Of a stretch of DNA of 64,000 nucleotides, positions 29,960-41,516 are shown piece after piece. This stretch comes from Chloranthus sessilifolius (taxonomy: Eukaryota > Streptophyta > Magnoliopsida > Chloranthales > Chloranthaceae): the NCBI GenBank assembly GCA_021018995.1, contig CM037589.1, positions 61,702,101 through 61,766,100 on the forward strand. The letters are read 5' to 3'. Below the pieces are notes generated by a model. The model made no database searches. It worked only from the letters and a program-made list of their open reading frames with translations, and was not told the DNA's origin. Made by a program: the position numbers and the translations under genes. Within the stretch, counting starts at the first letter, position 1. Each line of letters opens with the position of its first letter.

Positions 29960-32300
29960 TTCACAATTTTCTTTTCAAAAAAAAAAAAAAAAAAAAAAAG
30001 GAATGAAGAAAAAAAAAATGGTGTCTCTGTTTGGATGGACACACGATTAATCGACCCACATTGTCGGTTAATCGAGGCACTATAAAGTCAACACATTTTG
30101 ACTTGAATGGGTCGATTGTTCAACCACTTAAGTCGATCAATTGACTAAAGAGTTTTCGAAAAAAAATAAAATAAAAAATTGCTTAGATACACTGGTTTTT
30201 ATGAATAATGATTATGATTTTGATAGTGTTATTCGAGTAAGTATTTTCTTAGTTATGAAAATCTCTTCACTATAGTTGAATTTTTTTTTTTTCGTGTGGT
30301 GAGGATACTTGGATATACTGGTATATTTTCATGCAGGTTTAGGGGTGGATTTTTCCTACCTCTCCCCTTTTCATGTGCTATCACGCGCCTCAAATCATTA
30401 CTCCAGGTATGTTTTCTCACTTTAATCCAATATTTTATTTATCGTCAACAATGAGGACATTGTTTTATTCAGGTTTGGGGGTGTAGTCTGTGTAATTTTA
30501 TTTTTTTATACCCCTAAAACCATAAAAAAAAAAAAAAAAGTTTAGAGCCATCACACATGTTATTTTGCAATAGTTTTCAAACTTTAGTTGATGATGTATG
30601 TGAATTTAATTTTGAAAATAGCGATGTCATATTTTGATTATTTCTATCTAGGATGATAAAATTTAGTGTGATAATTTGAGGATAGTCATAAAATTCATGC
30701 CTAGACATTTTGTGCACGTATACCATACTTCAGATCTAGAAATCGAGGAATTAATTTGAACTTTGAATCATAGGTTTTTAGCGGAGACTAAACCCGGAGA
30801 GCTTTAGAGCTAATTTCCTGTCCTTGATGAGAGTTTACATAAACTCGGAGTTGTCCTTAAATACGAATTATTTTTATATAATCTCATACATTTTATTTTG
30901 ATTTGTGACTTTGCATGACATTAAATTCATATCATTGTGCTAGAATGTATCATATGTTTGCTCAAGACAAATAGGCAAAGTCATCATCTTTTAAGGACAT
31001 GATTGAAGGTCATCTTTGGCTCGTTTGTGCTTAAAATACCCCACCTTATATAAATTTATCCTTCTAATACCCCTTCGAGCTTAATAAAAAATTTGCCTTT
31101 ATACATTCTTTGATAAGCCATGTTAACCTTTACCCTTTCACCATTTCTAAAAATTCAGCCTTACCCTTCTTATTTATGAGAAATTAGGAATGATGGATGA
31201 GAGTAAACGAAAAGAGAGTAAGTTGAGAGATACTAAGTTGTGGTATTTACTGAGAGTGTATGGCAAAAATATTAAAAAAAAAGGGAGAGAAAAAGAATAA
31301 GAAAATTTTGAAAAAGAATGAAAAATATGAGGTGCTTTAAGAAAATGAAATTCAAAAGAAAAAAGATGAGTGAAAAAGGAAAAGAAAGTTGAGAAAAATT
31401 GAAAAATATTGAGAAAGATAGTGAGAGATTAGAAAAGAAAAAAAAGAGAAATAGAAAAATCAAAAGTTAGTTTCTTTTCAAAATTCTCAAAAATTTTGAA
31501 TCCCAACTTCCCATTTCTTTCTTACCCTTACCTGAGATCCATTACAACCCTAAAAAAGACCTTAATGATCCGATCTTGCATTGGTAACTGCCTTGTAGAG
31601 AGTAAATATATGATACTTATGACACTTGATATGACATGCTTAGGATATACAAGTATCTTTCTATGAGATTTTCTTTTATTCATTGATTACATCGTGTTTC
31701 TTTTATCGTGTGAGACTTTTATTTGTTTAGTATTGATCTCTCACATGTGTGTCAAAATTTACCATCATTGGAGTGTTTGTATTTTCGAGAGTATACCTAA
31801 AGTGAGGATTGAGTTGAGACATGAGATCTGATGGTTTACTGTTTAGACTAGTTCCGAGATGGATGAATCTTGATTTTAGTATGCACACACTTTACGTTTA
31901 GGCATGAATGGATGAGTTATCTAACGATTTGAGCATAGGCTAATTTGAATGGATATTAGTATGATTAGTATAACATTGTTATTTGAAATTGAGAGTTTGC
32001 ATGTTAAATTGATTAATGATTTTGAGTTTTGAAGTTAAAGATATATGAAAACCATGTTTTGAAAATTTAATTTTATCGATGGTTTCAAAAATGTGTTGAA
32101 GTTTGTGGGTAACTTAACTGAAAACCCTCAGGAGACAAAACTCCTCCACTAGGGATCACCTAGCGGTTTAAAGGCTTGTTACATACGCTAAATGCAATCG
32201 TGCTCCCTACGAAAGTGACATTCTTTACTTTTCTTAGGTTGTTAGTTTATTTTTCAGTTTTGTTTATCTTCTTCTTTGCTCGAGGACTAGTAAAGTGTAG
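29960..32300. other. non-coding interior of the nested LTR element
   Basis: Includes a poly(A) tract (29978-30000), TCGATTAATCG-type words near 30050-30150, a purine-rich tract (31270-31460) and two polypurine motifs (30472 and 32301). No reverse transcriptase, RNase H or integrase motifs were seen in any frame. Confidence 0.6.
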
Positions 32301-32311
32301 ATTTGGGGGTA

Positions 32312-34501
32312 TGATGTGCAGTAAAATATGATGATATTTTACCCTTAAAGACCTACATTTAGCTACCCGATGAAATCTATTTAATATGTTTTATATAGTT
32401 TTAGTGATTTACAGGTCTGGAGATGTGTTGAGCATAAAATAACCCAAAAGTTCAGAATATAACGTCAAATTCATTCTACCTTGGATCATCCAGAACTTAT
32501 ATCGACTTGGAGCTTAATTTTGACGTTTAAAACATCGGATTCACAAAATGGTTAAAACACTAAAGTTGTAGAGCTCGTCGTCTTCTTTCCAATGCCATAA
32601 GAATCGCCTCAATCCGACTTCGGGATAAAAAGTTATGACTAAAATACTAAGATTGTATCTGTTGAAGAGTTAAGCCGAGTTTCACGAAAATCTGGGAAGG
32701 TCGATCGATCGACCTAAACCCTCGATCAATCGACTTTGGACAGAATCTTTATGTTTTTAAAGCTCAAAATTGGGGGGAAAAGTAGGGTTCGAAATTAGAC
32801 CCTAAATAAGGAAGAATTAGAATTAGGGATAGAAATATCTCCCTTTGGGGAGCCTTTTATTTTTTCAAGCATTGTTCTTTCTATTTCTTGGTTTTAGGTT
32901 CTAGATTAGTTTAATTTCGGCATTTGAAGAAGGATTGTACCGAGTTAGATTAAAGCTTTCGTGGATTTTTGTAGATCATTCCTTATGGTATTTTAATATC
33001 GTTTTCAATTTCTGCATTTATTGAGTTATTCATTTCAATTATGTGTGGCTAGTTTTATTTGGGATGGAGATCTAATGAACCCCATCCGAAGGAGTCATTT
33101 ATATTAATACAAATCTGTGATTTAGATGTCAGATGCTTTGAAAGGCCCTAATGTTGTTATTAAAAATGGTAAAATCTGATTTCAATCTGAGATCTAGGAG
33201 CTAATCATGCCCTATGATTTCAGATCTACAATAATAATTTTATCCTAATTATTACCTATCTTGGGGTGAAGCTTTACTGCTATCTGAGGTGTGAGTGTTA
33301 ATCACACACTCATGGGGTGTTAATCATACATCTCCTTAATCTCGGATTGATAGTATGACTTTATCCCAGTGGTGAGTTCCAATCACTATCTGAGGTATGA
33401 GTGTTAATCACACACTCATGGGGTGTTAATCATACATCTCCTTGATCTTAGATCGTACTTTGGAAATTACCTAGAGATTGAGTTCTGGGTATTGTCCGAG
33501 GTGTGAGTGTTAATCATACACTCATAAGATGTTAATAATACATCTTCATGATCTCAGATCTATACTTTAGAACTCACGTGTGTTTGGGGCGGTGTTTCTT
33601 TTTAGATATCTGTTAAAGATCTCACATCTTAATCTACAGATCTGTATTACACAAATGATAAACCTACGATGGGAGGATTTAGTATCCCAATCCTTACCTT
33701 TCATAATCTGTTTAAATTTAAATTAGTAGTTAGTGTTTATCTCATTTTCCAAGTTCTTAAATTTTTAATTTAGAAAATACTGTGATATATCTGTGGAAAT
33801 TCTTTTGGTTAATTATTATTTTTTATTTTAAATTTTCTAATCAATCCTCGTGGGAACGATCTCGTTCTTTGCACCTATTGACTACATCACGATTCGTGCA
33901 CTTGCGAGTAGAACTTAATTTACACAACAACCTCAGATAGTGATTGGAACTCACCACTGGGATAAAGTCATACTATCAGTCCGAGATCAAAGAGATGTAT
34001 GATTAACATCCCATGAGTGTGTGATTAACACTCACACCTCAGATGGCAGTAAAGCTTCACCCCGAAATGGGTAATAATTAGGATAAAATCATTATTGCAG
34101 ATTTGAAATCATAGGGCATGATTAGTTCCTAGATCTTATATTGAAATCAGATTTTACCATTTTTAATAACAACATTAGGGCCTTTAAAAGCATCTGACAT
34201 CTCAATCACAAATTTTTATTACACAAATAATAAACCTACGATGGGAGGATTTAGTATCTCAATCCTTACCTTTCATAATCTGTTTAAATTTCAATTAGTG
34301 GTTAGTGTTTATTTCATTTTTCAAGTTCTTAAATTTTTAATTTAGAAAATACTGTGATAGATCTGTGAAAATTCTTTTGGTTAATTATTATTTTTTATTT
34401 TAAATTTTCTAACCAATCCTCGTGAGAACGATCTCGTACTCTGCACCCACTAACTACATCACTATTCGTGCACTTGCGAGTATAACTTAATTTACACCAC
34501 A
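32312..34501 (+). repeat. 3' LTR with internal direct and inverted duplications
   Basis: 32312-33384 matches the 5' LTR. Then a TGAGTGTTAATCACACACTC / GGGGTGTTAATCATACATCT unit is repeated about every 105 bp (33285-33555). A block of about 290 bp ending in TGCACTTGCGAGTA..TTTACAC occurs twice in direct order (33640-33930 and 34212-34501). Between them, 33931-34211 is an inverted copy of the LTR's own 28065-28344 segment. Confidence 0.7.
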
Positions 34502-35547
34502 ATACATATCTTACTAGATCTTACATAAAATTTCGCTATCAAAAATCGTGAATCAAAACTTCTTCTCATATCAAAATTCTTTTCATTAAACTTACATTGA
34601 ATTTAAATCTATTATACAATAATCATAAATAAAAGTACGATCAACTACTAGAAAGTCTTTTTATGTATTTAATATATACATGATGTTGTCTAGCTGGTCC
34701 TCCACATCATCACCCTCATAAACCACATAGTCTACTAGCGCATCAAGTCCACCGTGCAGTGTAATTAATATCTTCACCTGCAGTTGTTAGTTTTTAGGAA
34801 GGAGGGTGAGTTGACTCAGTCACATAAACTCAGTGGGTTGCACAACCGATCCACCTCAATCTATCCAGGTGATCGTGAGTGCAACCTTATGAGTGATAGT
34901 GAAACCTTCACAGTTTCATAATAACTATTCTCATAAATATTTCATAACTATAAAACTATAAAACTGAAAGAACATAACATATTGCAGTGCATATGATGGT
35001 TCTAATTCTTATTACTTTTCTTACTTGTCTTGTCAACTTAACTTACGTAGCATATCGAAAGTCTTATTATTACTCCATACGCCTACACAATGTACTTCAT
35101 ATATTACTTACCTTGTTTAAATGATCTGTGTCAAGATCGCTGCTCGAGCCTATCACGCGAGGTTCACGTATAGATAAACACCTAACCTACATATCATAAC
35201 ATAAACCACCATCCAGCTCGATGAGATTATGCGCATAGTAATCATAAAGTTCTCTTAGTTAGAGACAAAGTTATGTCCTTAAGACTCGTCTTGACTGTAA
35301 ACGTTGAATCTTGAGGTGGCACACAAGACATGATTCATGTTTAGCTGGCCTTCACAGCATATCTTAACATATCATAATATTATTCGGTTCTGAGAGTTTC
35401 GACATGTGTCTAGGTGCTTACACCGATTTCAATAGGTGTTTTTGAGGCTATGTCAATCAAAAGTTTGACTAAAGTCAAATCAGTCAAGTGATCGCCTTTT
35501 CGTCAAAAGTTAACAATTCAATATTAGCAAAAACTAGGGTTGTTACA

Positions 35548-36656
35548 GAAAGATATGCGTCACTCTAAGTTGGTAAAGAGAGATTGAGTGCCCTTGGTGC
35601 GTGTGTGAGGCACCTAATATCAACTCTTGGATGATCTAAGAGAAGTTGACTTGTTATTTTTTTAAATGGTTGCATGGAGATTAGTAATTATTCTTTCAAT
35701 TATATAACAGATCAAAGTCAAGTCATCATATATCTTTGTGAATTATAGACGACGTCCCTAGCTAATTGGGAGAAAGTAATTACGGGCAAATCCAGTTTTA
35801 AGTTGATTTCATTGACTTTGGGACAGTTGACCCAGACTTAACACACAAGCTAGGTTACAAATCAATCTATTGAAATTCAAGTAAGCAACCCTATGCTTTG
35901 CTTTATTTATTTTTGATTCTGACGTAACTAATTAAGCAAGCAAGCAAGAGAGAGATTGGAGTTGGAAGGTCAACGCTAAAAGTAAAAAGTGGCTCCCACA
36001 CACCACATGGCGCTCTAGTCTTTGTCCACTTATTGGCTTTGAAATTTAGGCGTAGAGCAGCCCAGCCTTTACGGTTTATAAAGTAAAATGCTAAATGTTT
36101 TAGATCTCATCCATTCCGCAACACCTTACAAGTGGACTTAAAAATAGAGACTCAATATTAATACTGAACTAGTCAAGGGTTCCAAAATGACCAATTAATA
36201 AATGGATATTTGGTGAGTCAGTCCAAACCTCCACCAGTTAAGGAATTCAAATGTTAACCAACTCATGGGTCGTCTTCTACTTTCCCTACTGCCCACGAAA
36301 GGGAAGGCATCATTTTGATTCCTTTCCTTTCCTTCTTTTTCTCCTCCTTAAAAAATCTTCTTGGAATCTTGCAGCAGTTGACCATCTTCCACATCCTCCT
36401 AATTGGCCAAATACAGATGGAAGCTCTCTCTCTCTCTCTCTAAAGCAATAGCTAAAGCAAAAAAAGCAAAGGCAATCTGAAGAAAAACTTTAGAAGAAAG
36501 TTAGCAGAGCAAAACCCAACAAGGAGGTTACTAGGGGGAAAAACCCAACAAGAGAGTTACTACAACCAACACCCCTTTTAATTTGGTTGTTGAGGGGAGA
36601 GGAGGTCCAAAGATTAATTCAGCATTCCTTCCTCAGGACCAGGTTGGGAGTTTTCA
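35548..36656. other. upstream region and 5' UTR of the DUF1218 gene
   Basis: No coding. GCTCTCTCTCTCTCTCTC occurs at 36422-36440. An imperfect duplication, AAACCCAACAAGGAGGTTAC and AAACCCAACAAGAGAGTTAC, lies at about 36512-36560, just before the start codon. A TTTATAAAG at about 36075 is a possible TATA box but is far from the ATG. Confidence 0.45.
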
Positions 36657-36761
36657 ATGGAAAACCTCAGAAGTGGAGATATGGTGATATGCTCTCTCGC
36701 TTTGCTCCTCTGCCTCGCCGCCATCTCTGCTTGTATTGCTGCTGAATTCAAGAAAACAAAG
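36657..36761 (+). CDS. DUF1218 exon 1 (codons 1-35)
   Basis: Encodes the first hydrophobic segment (MVICSLALLLCLAAISACIA) and the basic EFKKTK end, which could be a cleavable signal or a signal anchor. Donor AAAG/GTGCCT; a 143-bp intron follows. Confidence 0.85.
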
Positions 36762-38165
36762 GTGCCTGACTGCTCTGATGCCTTGAATCTCTCTGTGGGA
36801 GGGGCAAGCAGCTCTATTTGATGATGCCTTGTCTGTTTATATATTAATGTTTGTGCCTCGATCCTGTACCATATATAAAAACATGCTACCGACTGAATTC
36901 ACAGGTGGAGGAGATGAAGTTGGACGGGAAGATGTGTTATTTGCCCAGGAGCGCAGCATTCGGGCTGGGAATTGCAGCTTCAATCTGCCTTTCTGCTGCT
37001 CAGCTTGTCGGAAATTCTGCATTTGTCAAACGAATTTGGTCAAGAGACAAAAAAAGCAGTAACGACAACGCCGGGATAAGTAGCATGGCCCTCGTTCTCT
37101 TGCTTCTCTCTTGGTATGTACTCAGCCTTATCTCCAATTTTAATTTTCTATTTGCACGCTGTTGGTATTAGGTCCTTGGCTAGGAGAGTGAGCGGATCAC
37201 TCTCTGAATGACAGTCCCACATCGCATGTGGGCTATACATAGCCTGATCAATCCTCACCTTACAAGCCGGTTGTGTGAGGTTGAGTTAGGCTCATAGAAT
37301 TCTACACTCTCACCCTACCAAAATGGTCAAAACTAAAGTGTAACTCATTGGTGTCCATAAATGACCTACCCCTGTTTTACGACTCTGTGCATCTAATACC
37401 AATTTTACATTACTATTAGGTACCTCACCCAGCAATGCTTGGGGTAATCTCCCTCCACCCTCCTTGGGAAATGCATAGATAATTTTTTGCATGCTTCAAC
37501 TGATTTGGAAAAGGAGATTATCTGAGCAGTGCAGTGGTGCTTAGAGTCAGTTACCTCAATTAAATATCTGGCAGGTCCACGAAAGAAACAAGTAAATCTC
37601 CATCACTTGATTTGAAATGCTCAATCCCCTTTAAAATAATGGGTGACCATTTAATCTTCAAAAATATGAGCTCCAACCCTCACCCAAGGAGGGCTTTTTT
37701 TATACATAAAACTCAAGACCAAAGCTTTATACACGAGTAGTCAGAGGTCATGGTGGGATTTCAACTATATGGAAAAGGTAGGGGTAGTACCCAAAACATA
37801 AAAAACTAAAAATTAAAAATAAAATCCAATTTTGCACATAAGCTGTGATTGTTTGTGTTGACTTTTTTGAACTAATAATGTACAATTGGTGACGGCGAAT
37901 CTGTCTCTAGGTTATGAGGTTATCCCATTTCCCTTACTACTATAGTTATTTGACTTTTACTTTGTATTATTGATGTTGTTTCGTAGGATCAGCTTTGGGT
38001 TTACAATTATTTTATTGGGCGTGGGGACAAGCATGAATCAGAGACAGCCCTATGGGAGGGGATGGTTAGATGGTGAATGCTATGTGGTCAAAGGTGGCGT
38101 GTACGTTGGGGCAGCCATTCTGGCCCTTGCTACACTAATTTTTTTAGTCGGCTTCATTTTCACAG

Positions 38166-38198
<33 letters not shown>

Positions 38199-38236
38199 GG
38201 CAGGGGCAGCAGGGGCGAATACATGCAGAAGAGTAG
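36657..38236 (+). CDS. DUF1218 family membrane protein, three exons
   Basis: Exons 36657-36761, 36905-37113 and 37987-38236 join (phase 0, then phase 2, completing a Trp codon) into 187 codons. Four hydrophobic segments are seen at about residues 9-29, 54-72, 93-121 and 139-164. The family's MCYLPRSAAFGLGIAA block and WISFGFTIILLGVGTSMN are present. DUF1218 proteins are plant-specific, predicted multi-pass membrane proteins; Arabidopsis members have been linked to wall lignin and vascular or leaf patterning, but the role of this one cannot be told. Length is normal. The C-terminal tail TATTTTTTSTTTRQG comes from an ACA repeat. Introns have good GT..AG borders. Confidence 0.88.
36905..37113 (+). 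CDS. DUF1218 exon 2 (codons 36-105)
   Basis: Acceptor TTCACAG. Encodes VEEMKLDGKMCYLPRSAAFG, second hydrophobic segment, charged loop (RIWSRDKKSSNDNAG) and start of the third. Donor TTG/GTATGT. Confidence 0.88.
37160..37320 (+). mobile_element. TRIM-like LTR fragment in the DUF1218 intron 2
   Basis: CAGTCCCACATCGCATGTGG, GCTATACATAGCC, CAATCCTCACCTTACAAG and GTGTGAGGTTGAGTTAGGC are all found, reverse-complemented, at 39970-40075. A short promoter-like repeat without coding capacity; family not identified. Confidence 0.5.
37987..38236 (+). CDS. DUF1218 exon 3 (codons 105-187)
   Basis: Acceptor TTCGTAG. Encodes the rest of the third and the fourth hydrophobic segments with conserved GWLDGECYVVKGGVYVGAA, then a Thr-rich tail from (ACA)n. 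Stop TAG at 38234-38236. Confidence 0.88.
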
Positions 38237-38472
38237 AGGGTGAGAAAAGAAAAGATGGTGGAAGAAGCACACATTTATTATATTGAAGACCAATGAGTTT
38301 GATGTCTTTTTTTTCCTCGTTGATTTTAGACTAGAGGGAACGAGTTTGATTGATCCGCTGCTTTTAGAGTACAGGGAACCTGCCTGAGTCAAATTTGTCA
38401 AATCGAAAACAACACATCAAACAAGAGTCAGCAAACAATTCAAAAAAAAAATCCATTTTAGTTTTGATGGTC

Positions 38473-38478
38473 AATAAA
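38473..38478 (+). terminator. possible polyadenylation signal of the DUF1218 gene
   Basis: AATAAA 237 bp after the stop codon, the first canonical hexamer downstream. Plant poly(A) signals are loose, so this is tentative. Confidence 0.35.
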
Positions 38479-38681
38479 GGAGTGCTGCTGTTTGGTTCTC
38501 ATCCTCGCAACATTATCAAATGAATAGGGAAGGAGGATATCGTTGTCATGTAACAATGTGATTTGGAATGTGGTCCTCTTTTTGTTTTTTCAAAGGAACA
38601 TTAACATAATACAAACTAAATATTTAATGCATGGAATCTTGGCCTTAATTGTCATCATCTGATCAACAATGACTTGAGTGA

Positions 38682-38899
38682 ACCTCAAGGGGTTAGATGA
38701 GCTGGCCAGGTACCTGCTTCCAAAGGCAAGAGACCTGAGTTCGAATCCCCTCCCCCCTTGAGGCCACCCTAGGGATTTATATCCTGTGCTGACCCGGCAT
38801 GTGCTGAATTTGGGGTGCGCATATGCCCCTGGGATTAGGTGGGTGCTCTAAGAGGCCCGGATACCCAGGTTATCAAAAAAATTAAAATTAAAAAAACTG
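38682..38899 (+). mobile_element. tRNA-derived SINE with perfect 13-bp target duplication
   Basis: The head has GGTTAGATGAGCTGG (degenerate box A) and GAGTTCGAATCCC (good box B), as in a pol III tRNA-like promoter. The body has ATTTATATCCTGTGCTGACC and the tail is A-rich (AAAAAAATTAAAATTAAAAA). Flanked by ATGACTTGAGTGA at 38669-38681 and 38900-38912, identical on both sides. A SINE moved by LINE machinery; recent by its perfect TSD. Confidence 0.85.
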
Positions 38900-38912
38900 A
38901 TGACTTGAGTGA

Positions 38913-39960
38913 TATCCCTTCTTCTCTCTTTTTTTTTCTTTTCTTTTCTATGGGTGGTGTTTAGATAAAGGATCCAAACTCTAATACTATGGTAGAACAT
39001 TAGGGCTGCACAACGCTGTTTTCAGGGCTCAAGTGCTGCAAAATGAACAGGGAAGCGGGCTGAATAGCAACTCTTTCCTCACCTTATCATCCGGGAAATA
39101 ATAGGGGAAACTTATAAAAATTGCGGTTTTCAAGATGCTGAATGCCCCAAAATTGAGGCCACCATTCCGAATGGCGTCCCCTTGGAAATACACTTAGACC
39201 ATCTCTCCGATTAAAGTTGCTCATCGAAATCTCAATCTATGGATTAGAAATCGACAGTAGCTCATAAAAATCGATGAATTTTCAAGACCATTTTTATAAC
39301 AACAGTTAAAATGAGATTTTTGGAAATTTTCTTTTTGTAATACCGATAACTCATCTTTCTTTTTTATCATATGATCATGATAGTTTACTATCTTTTAATC
39401 ACCATTCACGGAGAAAGTTTTACTATCACTTACTTCTTCATTCATTCTTGATCTCTATATTACTTATTTTTTGTTGAAACTGTCCATCATGTGGGTTTTT
39501 TTAGGTTTCAAGTTGCCAACTGTTTCCAAGTTCCATATCTTCAAATCATTGTATAGTTAGTTACCATTTGAGAGATATAGACTAAGTAGATCCCAGCACT
39601 TTGAGAGAATGGAGAATGATAAAGAGGAAGGAGTGCAAAAAATGAAAAGAAGGGGAAGCAATGGGGAAATCACGATTCACCTCTCCTATGGGGTTGGGGG
39701 AGTTAACATCATCGAAAACTGTTAGAGAATAAGCAATAACATGATTAGCCACTATAATTCTTTGCACTCATCCTATCATAAGAGGGGTCATTGCCTCCAA
39801 ATAATTCATCATCAGAAAGACAAGTAGACAAATAATTCATCATCTCATTCTATCACCCCCCCACCCTTCCCAAATAACAACATGGTATTGAGAGACTACC
39901 GACCTGACCCAGCCTTCAATTGGGTTGGGCATACAAGCGTTATCCCCCATCAACTCAAGC
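38913..39960. other. intergenic, nothing recognised
   Basis: Unique-looking DNA with a short CTTTTTTTTTCTTTTC tract. No supported gene; the minus frame at 39582-39767 has no domain. Confidence 0.5.
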
Positions 39961-40200
39961 TTATTCATGTAAAATTTCATGGGCCTAACTCAACCTCACA
40001 AAATCAACTTGTAAGGTGAGGATTGCCCAGCTTATATATAGCCCACAGGCGATGTGGGACTATCATTCATGCCCCCTCATGTGTAACATGTCTCTCTACA
40101 TCCCTGTGGTACCTCCTCTAATATGATGTAGAATTTCATGGGTCTAACTCAACCTCACAAGCCAATTTTGTGAGGTTCAATTAGCTATTGATCCATTGAT
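39960..40200 (-). mobile_element. TRIM-like repeat pieces
   Basis: 39970-40075 is the reverse complement of the repeat at 37205-37310 (CCTAACTCAACCTCACAAAA, TTGTAAGGTGAGGATTG, CGATGTGGGACTATCATTC, and a better TATA, CTTATATATAGCCC). A second partial copy of one end lies at 40128-40190 (GTAGAATTTCATGGGTCTAA). The spacing of about 160 bp would suit two ends of one short element. Confidence 0.45.
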
Positions 40201-40336
40201 GGCCTTACGTATTGATACACCTATCAATCCCTTTTTAAACATATGGGTTATTATCACCCCCTTTTATGTTACAACCGCATCACTTGAGCAATTATAAACA
40301 TAAATAAATAAACATGTATACCTTAAACAAAGAAAT

Positions 40337-40640
40337 AAATCGTTGGCTGCTTTGAATTAGATGATGGAGATCATTTTTTGTCCCACCCTTGCACGCAATA
40401 AATCTAGTGATCATGGGCCTACCATCAAATGGTCAGATATTTTCACGTGGCACACATCTTAAAAATTGAATGTAAACCACGTTTGATGATACATTGTGAT
40501 CACATTCACTTTTTGGGATGTGTACTACATGAAATCAGCATTTGACTCTCATAGCCGGCCCATGATATCATGATCTAAATATGTACAAGATTGGGATGGA
40601 AAAAATAATTTTCATCATCTAATTCAAAATAGTAATAATT
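40337..40640. mobile_element. MITE, family A
   Basis: GGCTGCTTTGAATTAGATGA and TGGAGATCATTTTTTGTCCC on the left, GTACAAGATTGGGATGG and TTTTCATCATCTAATTC on the right. Confidence 0.6.
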
Positions 40641-40739
40641 TTTTTTTGCTTAAGTAATGTGGCTATAATAATAAAAGGTGTGGGAATCACCCTTCGATTT
40701 TAAAATCTAAGTCCAACATATAAACTTAATCCAAGGATG

Positions 40740-40855
40740 AAGGTATCAAATATTGGCCGATATTGATACGTATCGTTTCTTCATAAAATCGATACATATC
40801 GGCGCCGATACGTATCGGGTTTCGGTCCTCTAGGGACCGATACCAATACCGATTT
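40740..40855. repeat. GATACGTATCGG-word repeat
   Basis: Dense overlapping copies of GATACGTATCG, TCGATACATATCGGCG and ACCGATACC. Similar patches lie at 10450-10740, 48680-48760 and 50965-51060. Confidence 0.6.
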
Positions 40856-40987
40856 TGTTACCTTGCCAAGAGGATCAACCTCGTCAATAGCCCAAAAGAT
40901 TAGGTCAACTTGGACTTTTGCAGGACCCGACTCAACCCAACCCATTGACAGCCCTAACTGGTAGTGATTACTTTTCAGGTTAAAATA

Positions 40988-41516
40988 CACTACAAAAATA
41001 GTAACCTACGCCAACGGCTCCTCATTGCGCCAGAGTATCAAAGCCGTTTAAGAAAACAAATCGCCGACGCTTATAATATCTACGCCACATGACGACATCG
41101 TTAAGATTATTCTCGTCGGGGAATCTAACCACCGACGAGAATAGTACCGCGAGCAGCAAAACAAAACACGCGAGCAGCAAAAGAAAGGCCTAAGTTACTT
41201 GAATCGCCTGAGATTAGATAAACTCTAGTCTTGGCAGGATTAGGGCTTAGTTTGGGGGTTTCGATGGGAGTGGCGGAGGAGGAGAGAAGCTAGCTAGGGT
41301 TTCAGAGGGGAGTTCGGGAAAAGGGAGAAGGGTTTGAGTTCGTGAGAAGGGAGGTCTTTTGAAGGAAAAAAAAATGATTTATATAGGGCCCGACAAAGTG
41401 GGTCATGGGCGTTAAGTGGAGTGGCCGGGTTGGCTCTCGGGGTATGGCCCAAATCTTCCCCTACACCGACGGCTTCTAAATTTCCGCCGTCGGCGTATGC
41501 TATATTTTTTGTAGTG
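40988..41516. mobile_element. CACTA-type MITE, 529 bp, with gene-like interior
   Basis: The left end CACTACAAAAATAGTAACCT mirrors ATTTTTTGTAGTG on the right, with TACGCCAACGGC and GCCGTCGGCGTA just inside. Flanked by ATA on both sides (40985-40987 and 41517-41519). The interior (41210-41390) has CTAGGGTTTCAGAGG, GGGAGTGGCGGAGGAGGAGA and TGATTTATATAGGGCC, which look like captured promoter/5' UTR sequence; that is inference. Confidence 0.75.

Larger units (their letters stand above)
27247..34501 (+). mobile_element. non-autonomous LTR retrotransposon with gag remains (Athila/Tat-like)
   Basis: Two long direct repeats start TGATGTGCAG at 27247 and 32312. The second is directly preceded by ATTTGGGGGTA, a polypurine tract, after CGAGGACTAG, a context usual just upstream of 3' LTRs in the Athila/Tat group of Ty3-gypsy. 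A second purine motif, CAGGTTTGGGGGTG, lies at 30472. The end is TTTACACCACA at 34501; flanks ATATA and ATACA are a near-perfect 5-bp duplication. The 3.9-kb interior has gag-like remains and purine-rich DNA (31270-31460) but no reverse transcriptase or integrase, so it depended on a partner. Lineage is inference from the polypurine context. Confidence 0.7.
27158..35547 (+). mobile_element. remnant solo LTR (16606 family) split by a nested LTR element
   Basis: The left piece 27158-27246 starts TGTCACGACCTAAACCCTGG. The right piece, from about 34502 to 35547, ends AGGGTTGTTACA. The right piece follows the 16606 copy in order (CACCTGCAGTTGTTA, GACTCAGTCACATAAACTCAGTG, the CATCCAGC block). Flanks CAAAG and GAAAG are a 5-bp duplication with one mismatch. 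Only about 1.1 kb of LTR remains, against 3.9 kb in the intact copy. Confidence 0.65.

Noticed and set aside
31272-31463. F/L/S-rich minus frame resembling a membrane protein
   Set aside because: It is the complement of the purine-rich tract in the interior of the nested LTR element.
33285-33560. CRISPR-like array (repeat of TGTTAATCAYACA units)
   Set aside because: Plant retrotransposon LTR; units of about 105 bp with diverged spacers that are themselves repeated. No CRISPR features.
27247-34501. Autonomous Ty3-gypsy element
   Set aside because: No reverse transcriptase, RNase H or integrase motif in any frame of the interior; only gag-like remains.
37205-37310. Cassandra-type TRIM with embedded 5S rRNA promoter
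   Set aside because: No 5S-like internal control region is visible; the promoter-like part has a TATA sequence instead.
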